Source of the DNA: Herbaspirillum seropedicae
GTDB lineage: Bacteria; Pseudomonadota; Gammaproteobacteria; Burkholderiales; Burkholderiaceae_D
NCBI RefSeq assembly: GCF_001040945.1
Contig: NZ_CP011930.1
Coordinates: 1,426,001 to 1,490,000 of the forward strand
Direction of reading: 5' to 3'
Length of the DNA: 64,000 nucleotides
The notes beneath the pieces were generated by a model. The model saw only the letters and a list, made by a program, of their open reading frames with translations. It was not told where the DNA came from and made no database searches. Position 1 is the stretch's first letter; each line of letters begins with the position of its first letter. This document shows, one piece after another, positions 52,369 to 61,842 of this stretch. The translations under genes were made by a program, and so were the position numbers.

Positions 52369-53706
52369 TTGACAGAAGAATTCGACCCCGCCCCCCTTGG
52401 CGACGAGCATGAATCCGGCTCCTTCGAGAGCTATTTCCGCGACCCCTCGCAGGCCACGGAAGCGCCGCTGGCCTGGAGCCTGGGCCAGCGGCTGGACGTG
52501 CTGGATGCGCTGCGCGGGCTGGTCTCCGGCGGCCAGGCAGCGGCGCGCCTGCGCATCTGGGTGTTCCTGGAGCTGGCGGCCCTGCCGCAAGGCCGCCTGC
52601 AGCGTGAAGACCTGAACCAGCTGTTCTATGCCCTCAAGCCCGAGGCCATGGAAGCCGCCCTCAAACGCCTGCGCGACCTGGGCCTTCTGGTCTGGAACGC
52701 CACCGACCAGGATTACCAGCTCCCGCCCATCGCCCAGCAGGTGCAAGCCTTGCTGGCCCCGTTGACGCGCGCCGTGGGCGAGGATGACGAGATGGCCGCG
52801 CTGCTGTCCCAGGTTGCCGGCGCGCAGGCGCTGGGCCTGTCCGACGCCAGCCAGATCCGTCACCTGCACGCCCAGCTGGCGCGCCTGCACGACCAGTTCG
52901 CCGACGCCATCGAAAGCGGCTCGGAAGCCCTGCTGCGGCAGGCCCAGCCGCGCTTCGAACGCGCCCTCAAGCTGGTCAACAGGGCCGGCGAAGCCCTCAC
53001 CGCCCTGATCCGCAGCGAACACGCCGATGCCCGCCTGGAGCGCGAAGCCCGCGCCCTGGGCAATGGCCAGGCGCGCCTGCTGACCATGGCCAGCCAGTTC
53101 ACCCGCGCCCTGCAACAGGCCGACCGCCAGCGCGTCACCCTGGGCAGCACCGGCGTGACCAGTTCGGACGTGCGGCGCTGGCTGCAACTGCATCCCGACC
53201 TGTCGTCCCTGATGGGCGAGGCCTTGTCCATCGGTGTGAAACCCGTCTTCGTCAGCGGCCACGAATTGCTGGATGTGGCCGAGGGCGAGTTCGAACGCGA
53301 CCGCCCCGACACCCAGCGCTCGCAAGGCCTGCCGCCGCCGGCCCAGGCGGTGGAGGGCAAGATCGAAGCCCTGCGCATGCCCGCCGAACTGGGCGAACTG
53401 ATCGAGCAACTGGGCCGCCTGGGCGCCTTGCCCAGCGCTGAGGATGCGGCGGAGCTGCAACCACAGCCACTGTCCTCGGTGGTGCTGGGCGGCAGTTTTG
53501 GCAAGGCCGCCTATCGGCTGCAACTGCTGCCGCTCTTGGGCGATCGCCAGGCCCAGACCCTGCAGGGCCAGACCGGCGACCTGGCGCGCCTGCCCTGGCA
53601 AGCCGGCTTCCTGCCGCGCGTAGAAAAAACCGATGACCCCGATGTGGCCGCCATGAGCGCCGGAGCCATCCATCCAGATCCATCCCGGGAAAGACCGAAT
53701 GAGTGA
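52369..53706 (+). CDS. MukF/MksF/JetA-like kleisin candidate of an SMC complex
   Basis: 445 residues from a TTG start at 52369 with no strong ribosome-binding site. The N-terminal part (about 40-130) looks like a winged helix (LDVLDALRGLVSG..LNQLFYALKPEAMEAALKRLRDLGLLVWN), as in MukF-type kleisins. The middle is a long helical region rich in Arg/Glu/Leu (about 160-260), and the C-terminal 120 residues are Pro-rich then beta-strand-like. The assignment rests mainly on operon position before MukE-like and SMC-like genes; sequence similarity alone is weak. It overlaps the next gene by eight bases. Confidence 0.7.
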   Translation: MTEEFDPAPLGDEHESGSFESYFRDPSQATEAPLAWSLGQRLDVLDALRGLVSGGQAAARLRIWVFLELAALPQGRLQREDLNQLFYALKPEAMEAALKRLRDLGLLVWNATDQDYQLPPIAQQVQALLAPLTRAVGEDDEMAALLSQVAGAQALGLSDASQIRHLHAQLARLHDQFADAIESGSEALLRQAQPRFERALKLVNRAGEALTALIRSEHADARLEREARALGNGQARLLTMASQFTRALQQADRQRVTLGSTGVTSSDVRRWLQLHPDLSSLMGEALSIGVKPVFVSGHELLDVAEGEFERDRPDTQRSQGLPPPAQAVEGKIEALRMPAELGELIEQLGRLGALPSAEDAAELQPQPLSSVVLGGSFGKAAYRLQLLPLLGDRQAQTLQGQTGDLARLPWQAGFLPRVEKTDDPDVAAMSAGAIHPDPSRERPNE

Positions 53707-54451
53707 GACCCTAGACGAGGCAGGCCTGCTGGCCGCCGAACTGCTGGCGCGCCGCTGGCTGCCCCGCAAGCATCCCCGCGTGCGCCGCGCCCTGGTCGAC
53801 GCCGACCTCTGGCAAGCCCTGCAAGACCGCCTGACCCAGGTCGGCCTGCGCCTGGTGGACAACATCCACGCCGACCATATCAGCGTGGCCCTGGTGCGCC
53901 CGGCCGAGTACGCCGTCTTCGGCGAAGCCGGCATGAACGCCAACAACAACCTTGAACTGCCGCGCGATGCGATTTCGCTGCTGGTGGTGCTATGGTCGCT
54001 GATCGTGCTGCCCAAGCGCGAGCGCCAGTCGGCCCGCGCTGCCGGCGACGCCGGCGAACAGCAGGAAGAAATGTTCCAGACCGACAAGCCCATGCCCAGC
54101 GCCGCCGAGGTCAGTCCGGTGGTGTCGTACAAGTCGCTGCTGGCTGACTTTGGCGCGCAACTGGGCAAGAAGATGCGCATGGACGGCAATCTGCGCCGCC
54201 TGGAGGCGCACGGCTTCATCGTGCGGCGCGGCGATGACATCGCCGAAGGTCCCTTGCTGGACCTGCTGCTGGACTACGACGCCCTGGCCCCGCGCATCCT
54301 CGATGGCGCGCTGGGCGATGTGCTGGCCCGCGCCGGCGCCCGCGAGCCGGGCCCCGAGGCTGATCACGAGAGTGATCAGGACGACGCTGCCGCCACCGAC
54401 CCATCCGACCCATCCGAACCAGCCGAACCAGCCGCCGAGGGAGACGCCTGA
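53699..54451 (+). CDS. MukE/MksE/JetB-like subunit (DUF4194-like) candidate
   Basis: 250 residues. The two-winged-helix layout of MukE/JetB is suggested by LELPRDAISLLVVLWSLIVLP, a variable acidic insertion, VSYKSLLADFGAQLGKKMRMDGNLRRLEAHGFIVRRGDDIAEGP and the helical end LLDLLLDYDALAPRIL. The C-terminal 35 residues are an acidic Asp/Glu/Pro tail (DPSDPSEPAEPAAEGDA). It overlaps the kleisin-like gene by eight bases and shares one base with the SMC start, so all three are made together. Confidence 0.72.
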   Translation: MSETLDEAGLLAAELLARRWLPRKHPRVRRALVDADLWQALQDRLTQVGLRLVDNIHADHISVALVRPAEYAVFGEAGMNANNNLELPRDAISLLVVLWSLIVLPKRERQSARAAGDAGEQQEEMFQTDKPMPSAAEVSPVVSYKSLLADFGAQLGKKMRMDGNLRRLEAHGFIVRRGDDIAEGPLLDLLLDYDALAPRILDGALGDVLARAGAREPGPEADHESDQDDAAATDPSDPSEPAEPAAEGDA

Positions 54452-57264
54452 TGTTCCACCTGCAATCCCTGGAACTGCTGCAGTGGGACTACTGCCAGCG
54501 CCTGACCCTGCCGCTGGACGGCTCCATCATCACCATCGCCGGCCCCAACGGCTCGGGCAAGACCACGCTGCTGGACGCCATGCGCACCCTGCTGGGCCTG
54601 GAATGCTCGGGCGGACGCAGCTACAAGACCTACGCCCGCCACGCCAATGCCGACACCACCTGGCTGCGCGCCACCGTAGACAACCGTCCGCATGGCCGCC
54701 AGACTTCGACCCGGCCCTTCGCCCGCAACCTGCTCTATGCCGACCAGGTCACGCTGGCCTGTCGCATCGAGCGCAATGGCGGCGACTGGCAGCGGCGCTA
54801 TTGCATGAGCGATGGCGACGTCGCCATCGAAACCCTGGCGCAATTGCCCGAGAAGGATTGGCTGGGCCTGGACCATTGGCGCAAGCGCCTGGAGGGCGCT
54901 GGCCTGTCGCGTGCGATTGCCCGCGTGCTGGCGCTGGAACAGGGCCAGACCGACCGCCTGTGCGAATTCTCGCCCAAGGAATTGCTGCGGCTGGTGTTTG
55001 AAGTCTTCGGTGACCAGGAAGTGCTGGACCGCTACGAAGAAGCGCGCCGTCACCAGCGCGACCTGGCCGCCGAGGTCACGCTGGCCGAGCAGGAACTGGC
55101 CTACAGCGAAGCCCAACTGGCCCAGCTCGACAGCCGCGTCACCCTGTATCGCCAATACCAGGGCAAGCTGCGCGAGCGCGAAACCCTGGCCACTGAAGTG
55201 ATCCCGGTATTGCGCTGGCATGAAGAACGCCAGGGCACAGCCCACCGCCTGCGCGAATTGCATCGCCAGCGCCTGCATCACAACAGCCAGCGCCGCCAGC
55301 GCAGCAGCGACACGCTGCAATTGTCGGCGCTGCTGACCCAGCAGCAGGCCGCCCGCGAGAAGGTGGCGACGCTGGAGCGCGACAAGGCCGAGGCCCAGCA
55401 GGCCCAGCAAAAGGCCCGCGATGCCGAGAAGCCGGTGGAAGAACTGGTCAAGCAGGCCGACGAACTGCTGGCCCTGTCGGCAGTGGAGGGCGACGCTGCC
55501 CAACTGTTGGCGCGGGTGGAAGAACTGGAACAGAACAAGAGCGATCTGCATGACCGCTGGCGCGCCCTGGAGCAGCAACGCAAGGACGCCCAGGAGGCGC
55601 TCGAGCGCGTCTCCGGGCAACGCCAGGCGCCCAAGCCGGGCGACGTCCAGCAGTTCACCCGCAGCCTGCGCCAGGCCGGCATTGCGCACCACATCCTGGC
55701 CGACGTCATCGAGATCAGCGACGATCACTGGCGCGCTGCGGCCGAAGGCGTGCTGCGCGCATCCTGCTGGGTGGTGGTGCTGGAGGACCCCAAGGATGAA
55801 GCCGCCGCCATGGCCCTGGCCGAGCGCGAGCGCTATCGTCACTACGTCGTCGCTGACGCGGCCAGCGCACCGGACAAGCCCAATGCCGACAGCCTCCTGG
55901 CGGTATTGCGCTTCTCGGCCAAGGCGCCGTCCTGGCTGCTGCGCCAGCTGGCCCAGATCCGCCGCGTGGACGACACGGTCGAAGGGGCCAGCGTGGGCGG
56001 TGAATGGATCACCCCGCAAGCCTACTGGCGCGATGGCCGGGGCGGACGCAGCGTCTGGCGCGATCCGGGCGACTACCAGTTCGGCGCCGCCGCCATGGCT
56101 TCGCGCCAGGCCTCGATCCAGAAGCGCCTGGCCAGCCTGGACGAACAGCTCACCGACATCGTGCTCAAGCAAAGCGAAGTCAAGCGCCAGCTCGACGCCG
56201 CCAAGAAAGCCACCCAGGGCCACCTGGCCGCCGAAGCCCTGGCGCGCCGCAGTGAAGAATTCGAAGAGGCGCGCCGTCAGCTGCCCTCGCTGCGCCAGGC
56301 CCGCATGGCCGCCAGCGAACGCTGGTCGCAGCTGGACCTGCACCATGCCGCCGCCATCGAACAGCGCACCATCATCGATGGCAAGCACGCCGCCCTGGAG
56401 CGCCGCCTGCGCGAGAGCGAAGGCGACCTGGCCGGACAGGAACGCGAATGGCGTGTACGCCACGACGAGCAGCGCGCCCGCGCGCTGGCCTCGCGGGCGC
56501 AGAAGGCCGGCTTCCCGCAGCGCTGGATCAGTGGCGCATCCCTGCAATTGCTGTACGAAAAATACACGAATGCCAAGCAAGCCGAACTGCGCATGACCTC
56601 GGTGGAAAACGAACTGGAAAGCGGCCAGTGGGAAAAGGACGGCACCGTCGAAGACAAGCACCTGATCATGCAAGGCACCGTGGGCAACCAGCGCAATGAG
56701 CTCGATGCCCGCAAGATCAGCAATGCCCAGGCCGAGGAAGCCGTGGGTAATGCCCGTGAGCGCTACATCGATGTGCTGCGCGCCACCGTGCGGCGCTATC
56801 GCAAGAACATCATCGACCTGGGTGCGCTGGCTGGCGTGATCGTCAGCGCCGAGCTGCCGCACCTGGACAATGACGACGCCGTGCTGCGCCAGGCGGAGCT
56901 GAAGGTCAGCTTCAACTTCGATGGCAAGGGTGAGATTGGCTTGAACGACGGCGAGGCGTCGGGCGGGCAGCAGGTGATCAAGTCGCTGATCCTGCTGGTG
57001 GGTTTGTTGAAGGACGACGACATGCCCGGCGGTTTCGTCTTCATCGACGAACCCTTTGCCCACCTTGATGTACGCAACATCCAGCTGGTCGGCAACTTCC
57101 TCAAGTCGACCCGGGCGCAATACGTGTTGACCACGCCGATCACGCATAACGTCGAAGTCTTCGAGCCCGCCGATATCACCCTGGTGACCTCGAAGAAACC
57201 GCGCGAAGCCCGCTGGGCGCCTCCCATCGGGGTCTTGCAGCGGCGCCTGCGGCTGGACGCCTGA
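54451..57264 (+). CDS. SMC-like ATPase (MukB/MksB/JetC type)
   Basis: 937 residues. Walker A GPNGSGKTT at 31-39, a coiled coil at about 185-385, a compact hinge at about 401-500 (QFTRSLRQAGIAHHILADVIEI..CWVVVLED), a second coiled coil at about 545-735, then the ABC signature GEASGGQQVIKSL (S837) and Walker B GGFVFIDEPFAHLD (D866, E867). The arms are shorter than in MukB (about 1480 residues). The sequence is that of a condensin-type motor that forms a complex with the two preceding proteins. No JetD/MksG topoisomerase-like nuclease follows; the next gene is an opposing chemoreceptor. Confidence 0.9.
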   Translation: MFHLQSLELLQWDYCQRLTLPLDGSIITIAGPNGSGKTTLLDAMRTLLGLECSGGRSYKTYARHANADTTWLRATVDNRPHGRQTSTRPFARNLLYADQVTLACRIERNGGDWQRRYCMSDGDVAIETLAQLPEKDWLGLDHWRKRLEGAGLSRAIARVLALEQGQTDRLCEFSPKELLRLVFEVFGDQEVLDRYEEARRHQRDLAAEVTLAEQELAYSEAQLAQLDSRVTLYRQYQGKLRERETLATEVIPVLRWHEERQGTAHRLRELHRQRLHHNSQRRQRSSDTLQLSALLTQQQAAREKVATLERDKAEAQQAQQKARDAEKPVEELVKQADELLALSAVEGDAAQLLARVEELEQNKSDLHDRWRALEQQRKDAQEALERVSGQRQAPKPGDVQQFTRSLRQAGIAHHILADVIEISDDHWRAAAEGVLRASCWVVVLEDPKDEAAAMALAERERYRHYVVADAASAPDKPNADSLLAVLRFSAKAPSWLLRQLAQIRRVDDTVEGASVGGEWITPQAYWRDGRGGRSVWRDPGDYQFGAAAMASRQASIQKRLASLDEQLTDIVLKQSEVKRQLDAAKKATQGHLAAEALARRSEEFEEARRQLPSLRQARMAASERWSQLDLHHAAAIEQRTIIDGKHAALERRLRESEGDLAGQEREWRVRHDEQRARALASRAQKAGFPQRWISGASLQLLYEKYTNAKQAELRMTSVENELESGQWEKDGTVEDKHLIMQGTVGNQRNELDARKISNAQAEEAVGNARERYIDVLRATVRRYRKNIIDLGALAGVIVSAELPHLDNDDAVLRQAELKVSFNFDGKGEIGLNDGEASGGQQVIKSLILLVGLLKDDDMPGGFVFIDEPFAHLDVRNIQLVGNFLKSTRAQYVLTTPITHNVEVFEPADITLVTSKKPREARWAPPIGVLQRRLRLDA

Positions 57265-57280
57265 GGCGGCACAGGCCGCC
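57265..57280. terminator. Hairpin after the SMC gene
   Basis: GGCGGC-acag-GCCGCC begins at the base after the stop codon, in the 36-bp gap between convergent genes. The stem is perfect but no U-run follows. Confidence 0.45.
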
Positions 57281-57300
57281 CCGGCGTCCGTTGGGGCGGG

Positions 57301-59007
57301 CTAGGCGACCACCATCATTCCCATCGCAGTGGGCGTCTTGAAGGCGCCCACCAGGTCGGTGAGCTTGTGGGCTTGCATCTGCATCGATTCGGACGCCGCC
57401 GAGGCCTGTTCGACCAGGGCCGCATTCTGTTGCGTGACCTGGTCCATCTGGTTGATGGCCTGCTGGATCTGTTCGATGCCGCTGGCCTGTTCCTGGCTGG
57501 CGTTGCTGATGCCGGTGATGATCTCGGTGACCCGCTGCACGCTCTCCACCACTTCCCGCATGGTGCTGCCGGCTTCGTTGACCAGGGTGCTGCCGGCCTC
57601 CACCTTGCTGACCGAATTGTCGATGAGGGTCTTGATCTCCTTGGCGGCTGCGGCCGAGCGCTGCGCCAGGCTGCGCACTTCGGTGGCCACCACGGCGAAG
57701 CCGCGTCCCTGCTCGCCGGCGCGGGCCGCTTCCACGGCGGCGTTCAGGGCCAGGATGTTGGTCTGGAAGGCGATGCCATCGATCACGGCGATGATATCGA
57801 CGATGCGCTTGGACGATTCATTGATGGCGCCCATCGTATCGACCACACGGGCGACCACCTCGCCACCCCGGACCGCCACGCCCGATGCGGTATTGGCCAA
57901 CTCGCTGGCCAGGCGCGCGTTGCCGGCATTCTGCTTCACGGTGGAGGTCAGTTCTTCCATGGAGGAGGCGGTCTCTTCCAGGGAGCTGGCCTGCTGTTCC
58001 GTGCGGGACGACAGGTCCAGTGTGCCCGAGGCGATTTCATTGGCCGAGGTATTGATGTACTGGGCGCCGTTGCGCACGTCCAGCACGATGGTCTGCAGGC
58101 CGGACTGCATGATGGTCAGTGCTTCCAGCAATTCACCGGTCTCACCCTTGATCGCGGGATCGATCTGCGCGGTCAGGTCGCCATGGGCGACACGCCGGGC
58201 CACCGATGCCGCATGCGCCAGCGGATTGCGGATGGCGTGGTAGACCAGCATGAGCGTGCAGGCCAATACCACCAGTGCAATGGCGATGAGACTGTAGAAC
58301 AAGGTAGCCATGTGCGTTGCTTGCGCACGGGCGCTTTCGACCTGCTCTGTGGTGCGGGCGTCGAGCAGGGCGAAGAACTCATCGACCGGGCGCATGATCT
58401 TGGCCTTGTAGACGTGGTAGGCATGGTTATGCATCAGCTCGCGCGCCTGCGCCAGGTCGGGGTCGGCGCGCTTGGTGAAATTGCCCTGGGCGTCCGCGTA
58501 GAGGCCCTTGACCATGTTCATGGCGATGACCTCGGTCTTGACCAGCGCGTCCGAATTGTTTTTCGCTTCTTCCAGCTTGCCCATTTCGGCGGCCGTAAAG
58601 CCGGCAGCGCGCATGAGGTCGGTGAGCGCCACGTGCTGGTTCGAATCCGGCCGTGGCGCCTTGCCGTCGGCGGCCACGAAGTCCCAATAGATCCGTCCGT
58701 AATGTTCAGGGCGCGCCTTCTTGCCGTTGCGGATGTCGAGGATGGCTTCGTATTGCTGTTCATAGGACGGATCGCCAGTGACCACATAGGTGCGGGCCAG
58801 CCGGGTCAGATCGTCGGAGCTCTGGCGCAATTCGGTGGCCAGCAGGAAGGACGCATAGCGGCTTTCGTTGGCGGCGTTGAGCCTGGCGTCGTAGCGGTCC
58901 ACGGCCAGGGCGGCCAGAACGATCAGCGTCATCAGCACGGTGATCACTGCGGTGAGCATGATGAAGATTTGGCGGATGCTGAAGCGGGAGACTAGCGAGA
59001 TTTTCAT
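57301..59007 (-). CDS. Methyl-accepting chemotaxis protein
   Basis: 568 residues. Transmembrane segment 1 ([23 protein letters not shown]), a periplasmic helical sensor (about 35-225) with [38 protein letters not shown], a segment common in soil-bacterial receptors, transmembrane segment 2 ([21 protein letters not shown]), HAMP and signalling domain with [20 protein letters not shown]. The C-terminus ends [10 protein letters not shown] without a CheR tether. It is convergent with the SMC operon. The ligand is unknown. Confidence 0.95.
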   Translation of the reverse strand: MKISLVSRFSIRQIFIMLTAVITVLMTLIVLAALAVDRYDARLNAANESRYASFLLATELRQSSDDLTRLARTYVVTGDPSYEQQYEAILDIRNGKKARPEHYGRIYWDFVAADGKAPRPDSNQHVALTDLMRAAGFTAAEMGKLEEAKNNSDALVKTEVIAMNMVKGLYADAQGNFTKRADPDLAQARELMHNHAYHVYKAKIMRPVDEFFALLDARTTEQVESARAQATHMATLFYSLIAIALVVLACTLMLVYHAIRNPLAHAASVARRVAHGDLTAQIDPAIKGETGELLEALTIMQSGLQTIVLDVRNGAQYINTSANEIASGTLDLSSRTEQQASSLEETASSMEELTSTVKQNAGNARLASELANTASGVAVRGGEVVARVVDTMGAINESSKRIVDIIAVIDGIAFQTNILALNAAVEAARAGEQGRGFAVVATEVRSLAQRSAAAAKEIKTLIDNSVSKVEAGSTLVNEAGSTMREVVESVQRVTEIITGISNASQEQASGIEQIQQAINQMDQVTQQNAALVEQASAASESMQMQAHKLTDLVGAFKTPTAMGMMVVA

Positions 59008-59509
59008 GGCGGACCCCTATGTAAGATCAAGTCAATCGGGGCGGATCCTTTATCTCGCCCCGAATCGATACTGCTGAAGGCCGCATGGGCTTGACGGCGC
59101 CGTGCAACAGCTGCCACCGCCTGGCTCGTCAAAACGGCCGCTGTTCTGCCCTTGAGCTGGAACCGGGGCGCCGTCCGGGCTGGCCGCCTTCCGCGCCGCC
59201 CGTGTCTGCAACGAAGCACAAATTTCTATCAAAGAATCACAAATTCGTTATAATCAATTTAATAAACAAAATATGATTAAATTGATGGATTTAATTTACA
59301 TGCGGGCGAATCTTTTTTCAAGGAAATTATTTGTGTGGATTCGCACGCTGGGTTAGCTGCGACAGCGGGGAGCGCACATGCCGCAGCCTTGGACAGGCGG
59401 GGAGAAAGGGCAAAGAGAGAAGGGGAGAAGGGGAAGCAGATTACGGGAACAACAGAGGGAATGGGCGGCGTGGCCCGGCGCGGCGCTGAAGCAGCGCCGC
59501 GCAATCCGG
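59008..59509. other. Intergenic region between the third chemoreceptor and pcaD
   Basis: About 500 bp without a credible gene. 59220-59340 is strongly A/T-rich and includes a TATAAT (59249-59254) on the plus strand without a clear -35; the chemoreceptor promoter must lie here. 59380-59500 is purine-rich, with short GGGAGAAGGGG-type repeats and no open function. Confidence 0.55.
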
Positions 59510-60295
59510 TCAGGGCTGGCCGGTCAGGAACTGCACCACGGCCTGGGTAAAGGCGGCGGCTTGCTGCTGGTTGGAGATATGCGCGGCATCGAACTCCACA
59601 TACTGCGCTCCCGGAATGGTAGCGCGCATGAACTGTGCATCGGCCGGCGGTGTGGGCACATCGCCGCTGCCGGCAATGATCAGGGTGGGGGCGCGGATGC
59701 CGGCAATGGCCTCGCGCAGGTCATGGTCGCGCACGGCCGCACAGGCCGCGGCATAGCCTTCGGCGGGCGTGGCCAGCAACATCGCGGTCAGCGCTTGGAC
59801 CTGCTGGGGATGCGCCTGGGCATACTCCGGCGTGAGCCAGCGGGACACCACCGCGCCGGCAATGGCCCCCAGGCCCTCGCGGCGGACGGTCTCGATGCGG
59901 CTGTTCCAGGCTTCGGCCGTGCCGATCTTGGCGCCGGTGTTGCAGAGGATCAGTTTGTTGATGCGCTGCGGATGATGCACGGCCAGCCACATGAAGGTGC
60001 TGCCCCCCATGGACAGGCCGCAGAAATGCGCTTGGGCGATCCCGAGATGGTCCAGCAGGGCGATCACATCACTGCCCAGCTGGGCGATGCTGCACTCGCC
60101 CGGCGTGACCTCGGACTGGCCGTGACCGCGCGTGTCGTAGCGCAGCACGCGGAAGTGCTGCAGCCACTGCGGCATCTGCGGATCCCACATCGATAGCGAG
60201 GTCCCCAGCGAGTTCGACAGCACCAGCACCGGCAGCGAAGCATCGCCCTCCAGTTGATAGTGCAGCCGGATGGCGTTGACGTTGGCAAAAGGCAT
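59510..60295 (-). CDS. pcaD: 3-oxoadipate enol-lactonase
   Basis: 261-residue alpha/beta-hydrolase that opens 3-oxoadipate enol-lactone to 3-oxoadipate, the last step shared by the catechol and protocatechuate branches. The nucleophile elbow GLSMGGS (S95), RYDTRGHGQSEV, the acid in IIAGSGDVPTPP and the catalytic histidine in EFDAAHISNQQQ are in place. Start at ATG 60295; nine extra upstream residues are possible. It is 10 bp downstream of catC on the same strand. Confidence 0.93.
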   Translation of the reverse strand: MPFANVNAIRLHYQLEGDASLPVLVLSNSLGTSLSMWDPQMPQWLQHFRVLRYDTRGHGQSEVTPGECSIAQLGSDVIALLDHLGIAQAHFCGLSMGGSTFMWLAVHHPQRINKLILCNTGAKIGTAEAWNSRIETVRREGLGAIAGAVVSRWLTPEYAQAHPQQVQALTAMLLATPAEGYAAACAAVRDHDLREAIAGIRAPTLIIAGSGDVPTPPADAQFMRATIPGAQYVEFDAAHISNQQQAAAFTQAVVQFLTGQP

Positions 60296-60305
60296 CGAGG
60301 TCCCC

Positions 60306-60593
60306 TCAGCCGATCTGGGCAATGGCTGACGGATGCTGGGTCAGCGGCGTGACCGAGATGGTCATGAAGGGATACAGCGGCAGGGCCGAGAGGATGTTGT
60401 GCAGTTCGTCATTGCCCGAGACATTGAAGATGCTCACATTGGCGTACTGGCCCACCACGCGCCACAGGTCGCGCCACTTGCCCTCGCGCTGCAGCTTCTG
60501 CGACATCTCCTTCTCGTCCTTCTTCAACTGGTCGGCGACGGCCTTGTCCAGCGTGGCGGGGATATTCACTTGCATTTGAACCATGAACAGCAT
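60306..60593 (-). CDS. catC: Muconolactone delta-isomerase
   Basis: 95-residue ferredoxin-like enzyme that converts muconolactone to 3-oxoadipate enol-lactone. MLFMVQMQVNIP at the N-terminus, the EKEMSQKLQREGKWRDLWRVVGQYANVSIF core and the terminal LPLYPFMTISVTPLTQHPS block are canonical for CatC. It is followed directly by pcaD, making the last two steps of the branch one operon, with its own upstream promoter next to the catR stop. Confidence 0.96.
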   Translation of the reverse strand: MLFMVQMQVNIPATLDKAVADQLKKDEKEMSQKLQREGKWRDLWRVVGQYANVSIFNVSGNDELHNILSALPLYPFMTISVTPLTQHPSAIAQIG

Positions 60594-60660
60594 GATGTCT
60601 TCTCCATTGTCGTGATGAGGGGCGCTTGCCTGCGGGCGCGCTGATGATGCTCGCTATGTT

Positions 60661-60675
60661 GTTCGATAAACGAAC
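60661..60675 (-). promoter_or_regulatory. PcaR/IclR-like operator before catC
   Basis: GTTCGATAAACGAAC closely matches the recalled 15-bp PcaR (IclR family) site GTTCGATAATCGCAC (13 of 15), and it sits inside the perfect palindrome TTGTTCG-N5-CGAACAA (60659-60677). The regulator is not in the window. Confidence 0.6.
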
Positions 60676-60699
60676 AATAATCCTTTATTCGCACAGGCC

Positions 60700-60729
60700 A
60701 GTGTAGGCGTGCGCGGCTGGCGCTGTCAA
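60700..60729 (-). promoter_or_regulatory. Sigma-70-like promoter of catC-pcaD
   Basis: On the minus strand TTGACA (60724-60729) and TACACT (60700-60705) are separated by 18 bp. The -35 overlaps the catR stop codon; the PcaR-like site lies about 20-30 bp downstream of the predicted start of transcription. Confidence 0.6.
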
Positions 60730-61706
60730 CCTTCGCCGGGATCGCCAGGATCGGCAGGCTTGCGCTGGGGGATGGGAAAACCGGTGGCCGGGAAGGAGTT
60801 GGTATCGATGTCCAGCCAGGCCGGATGTTCGGCATACATGTCGGCCACCAGCCGTTTGACGGCCTCGATGTACCAGGCGTTGTCGTTGATGCGATGGGTC
60901 AGGATGATGGGCGAGGTCGCGCGTGCATCGTCGATGAGACGATAGTGCAGGTCATTGCGCAGCCGCGCCGAGGCCGGGATCAGGCAGATCCCCGATTCGG
61001 CCGCCACCAGGCCCAGCGCGGTCTGGATCTCGCGCACCTCGTGCACTTCGGCCGGGTGGATGTCCTGGTCGTTGAGCAGGCTCAGGATGTGGTCGGCGAA
61101 GCTGGGACGCGGCTCCTTGGGGTAGACGATCAGCTTTTGCCCATGCACCTCCTTGAGGCTCACGCGCTGGTTGCTGCCGGCCAGCGCGAAGGAGGGCGGA
61201 ATGGCCAGCACCAGCTTTTCCTCGCGCAGCACGATGCGCGCCACCGTGGCGTCATTGCTGCGGATGCGGCCAAAGCCCACATCGATGCGGCCCGACTTGA
61301 GCGCGGCGAATTGCTGCATCGAGGTCAGCTCCAGCAACTGGATGTCGACCTCCGGATAGTGCTGGCGCAACTTGCGCACCAGCATCGGCAGGCCGCCATA
61401 GAGGGTGGAGGCGACAAAGCCGATGGAGAGGGTCTGGCGCTGGTTCAGGCCGATTTGCTGCGTTGCATTCTTGAGCTGGTCCAGGCGATTGAGGATCTGC
61501 AGGGCTTGTTCATAGAACACCCGTCCGGCCTCGGTCAGCCGCAGCGGACGGCTGTTGCGCAGCAAGAGCTGCACCCCCAGCTCTTCCTCCAGCAGCTGGA
61601 TCTGCCGGCTCAGCGGCGGCTGGGCGATGTGCAACTGCTCGGAGGCGCGGGTGAAGTTGCGCGTGTTGGCGACGGCGACGAAGTATTTCAGTTGTCTGAT
61701 GTCCAT
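60726..61706 (-). CDS. catR: LysR family activator of catechol genes (CatR-like)
   Basis: 326 residues from ATG 61706; nine further residues upstream are possible. HTH: MDIRQLKYFVAVANTRNFTRASEQLHIAQPPLSRQIQLLEEELG, the CatR/BenM/CatM type. The effector domain has LSIGFVASTLYGGLPMLVRKLRQHYPEVDIQLLELTSMQQF, typical of muconate-responsive members. It is divergent from catB, as in other bacteria, so cis,cis-muconate-dependent activation of catBA is expected. The C-terminal tail (PQRKPADPGDPGEG) is non-conserved. Confidence 0.92.
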   Translation of the reverse strand: MDIRQLKYFVAVANTRNFTRASEQLHIAQPPLSRQIQLLEEELGVQLLLRNSRPLRLTEAGRVFYEQALQILNRLDQLKNATQQIGLNQRQTLSIGFVASTLYGGLPMLVRKLRQHYPEVDIQLLELTSMQQFAALKSGRIDVGFGRIRSNDATVARIVLREEKLVLAIPPSFALAGSNQRVSLKEVHGQKLIVYPKEPRPSFADHILSLLNDQDIHPAEVHEVREIQTALGLVAAESGICLIPASARLRNDLHYRLIDDARATSPIILTHRINDNAWYIEAVKRLVADMYAEHPAWLDIDTNSFPATGFPIPQRKPADPGDPGEG

Positions 61707-61757
61707 GGTCCAAAAATCATATCCCAGGCGCACTAAACCTGTCTAATTCGGCCTTTT

Positions 61758-61793
61758 TTGTGCATTTGCGAGAATACTATATAAAAAAGGTAT
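61758..61793 (+). promoter_or_regulatory. catB promoter
   Basis: TTGTGC (61758-61763) and TATAAA (61780-61785) at 16-bp spacing, in the catR-catB divergent gap. ATAC (61774) and GTAT (61790) form a short palindrome over the -10. Because the transcript would start near 61792, the ATG at 61792 cannot be the start of catB. Confidence 0.6.
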
Positions 61794-61842
61794 GAAACTA
61801 GACGTATTTGGTGTTGGCAATGGATGGCCTTCCGGGTGTTCA

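Noticed and set aside
54376..57147. A 923-codon open frame antisense to the SMC gene
   Set aside because: The sense frame has complete Walker A, signature and Walker B motifs; the antisense product is low-complexity without recognisable domains.
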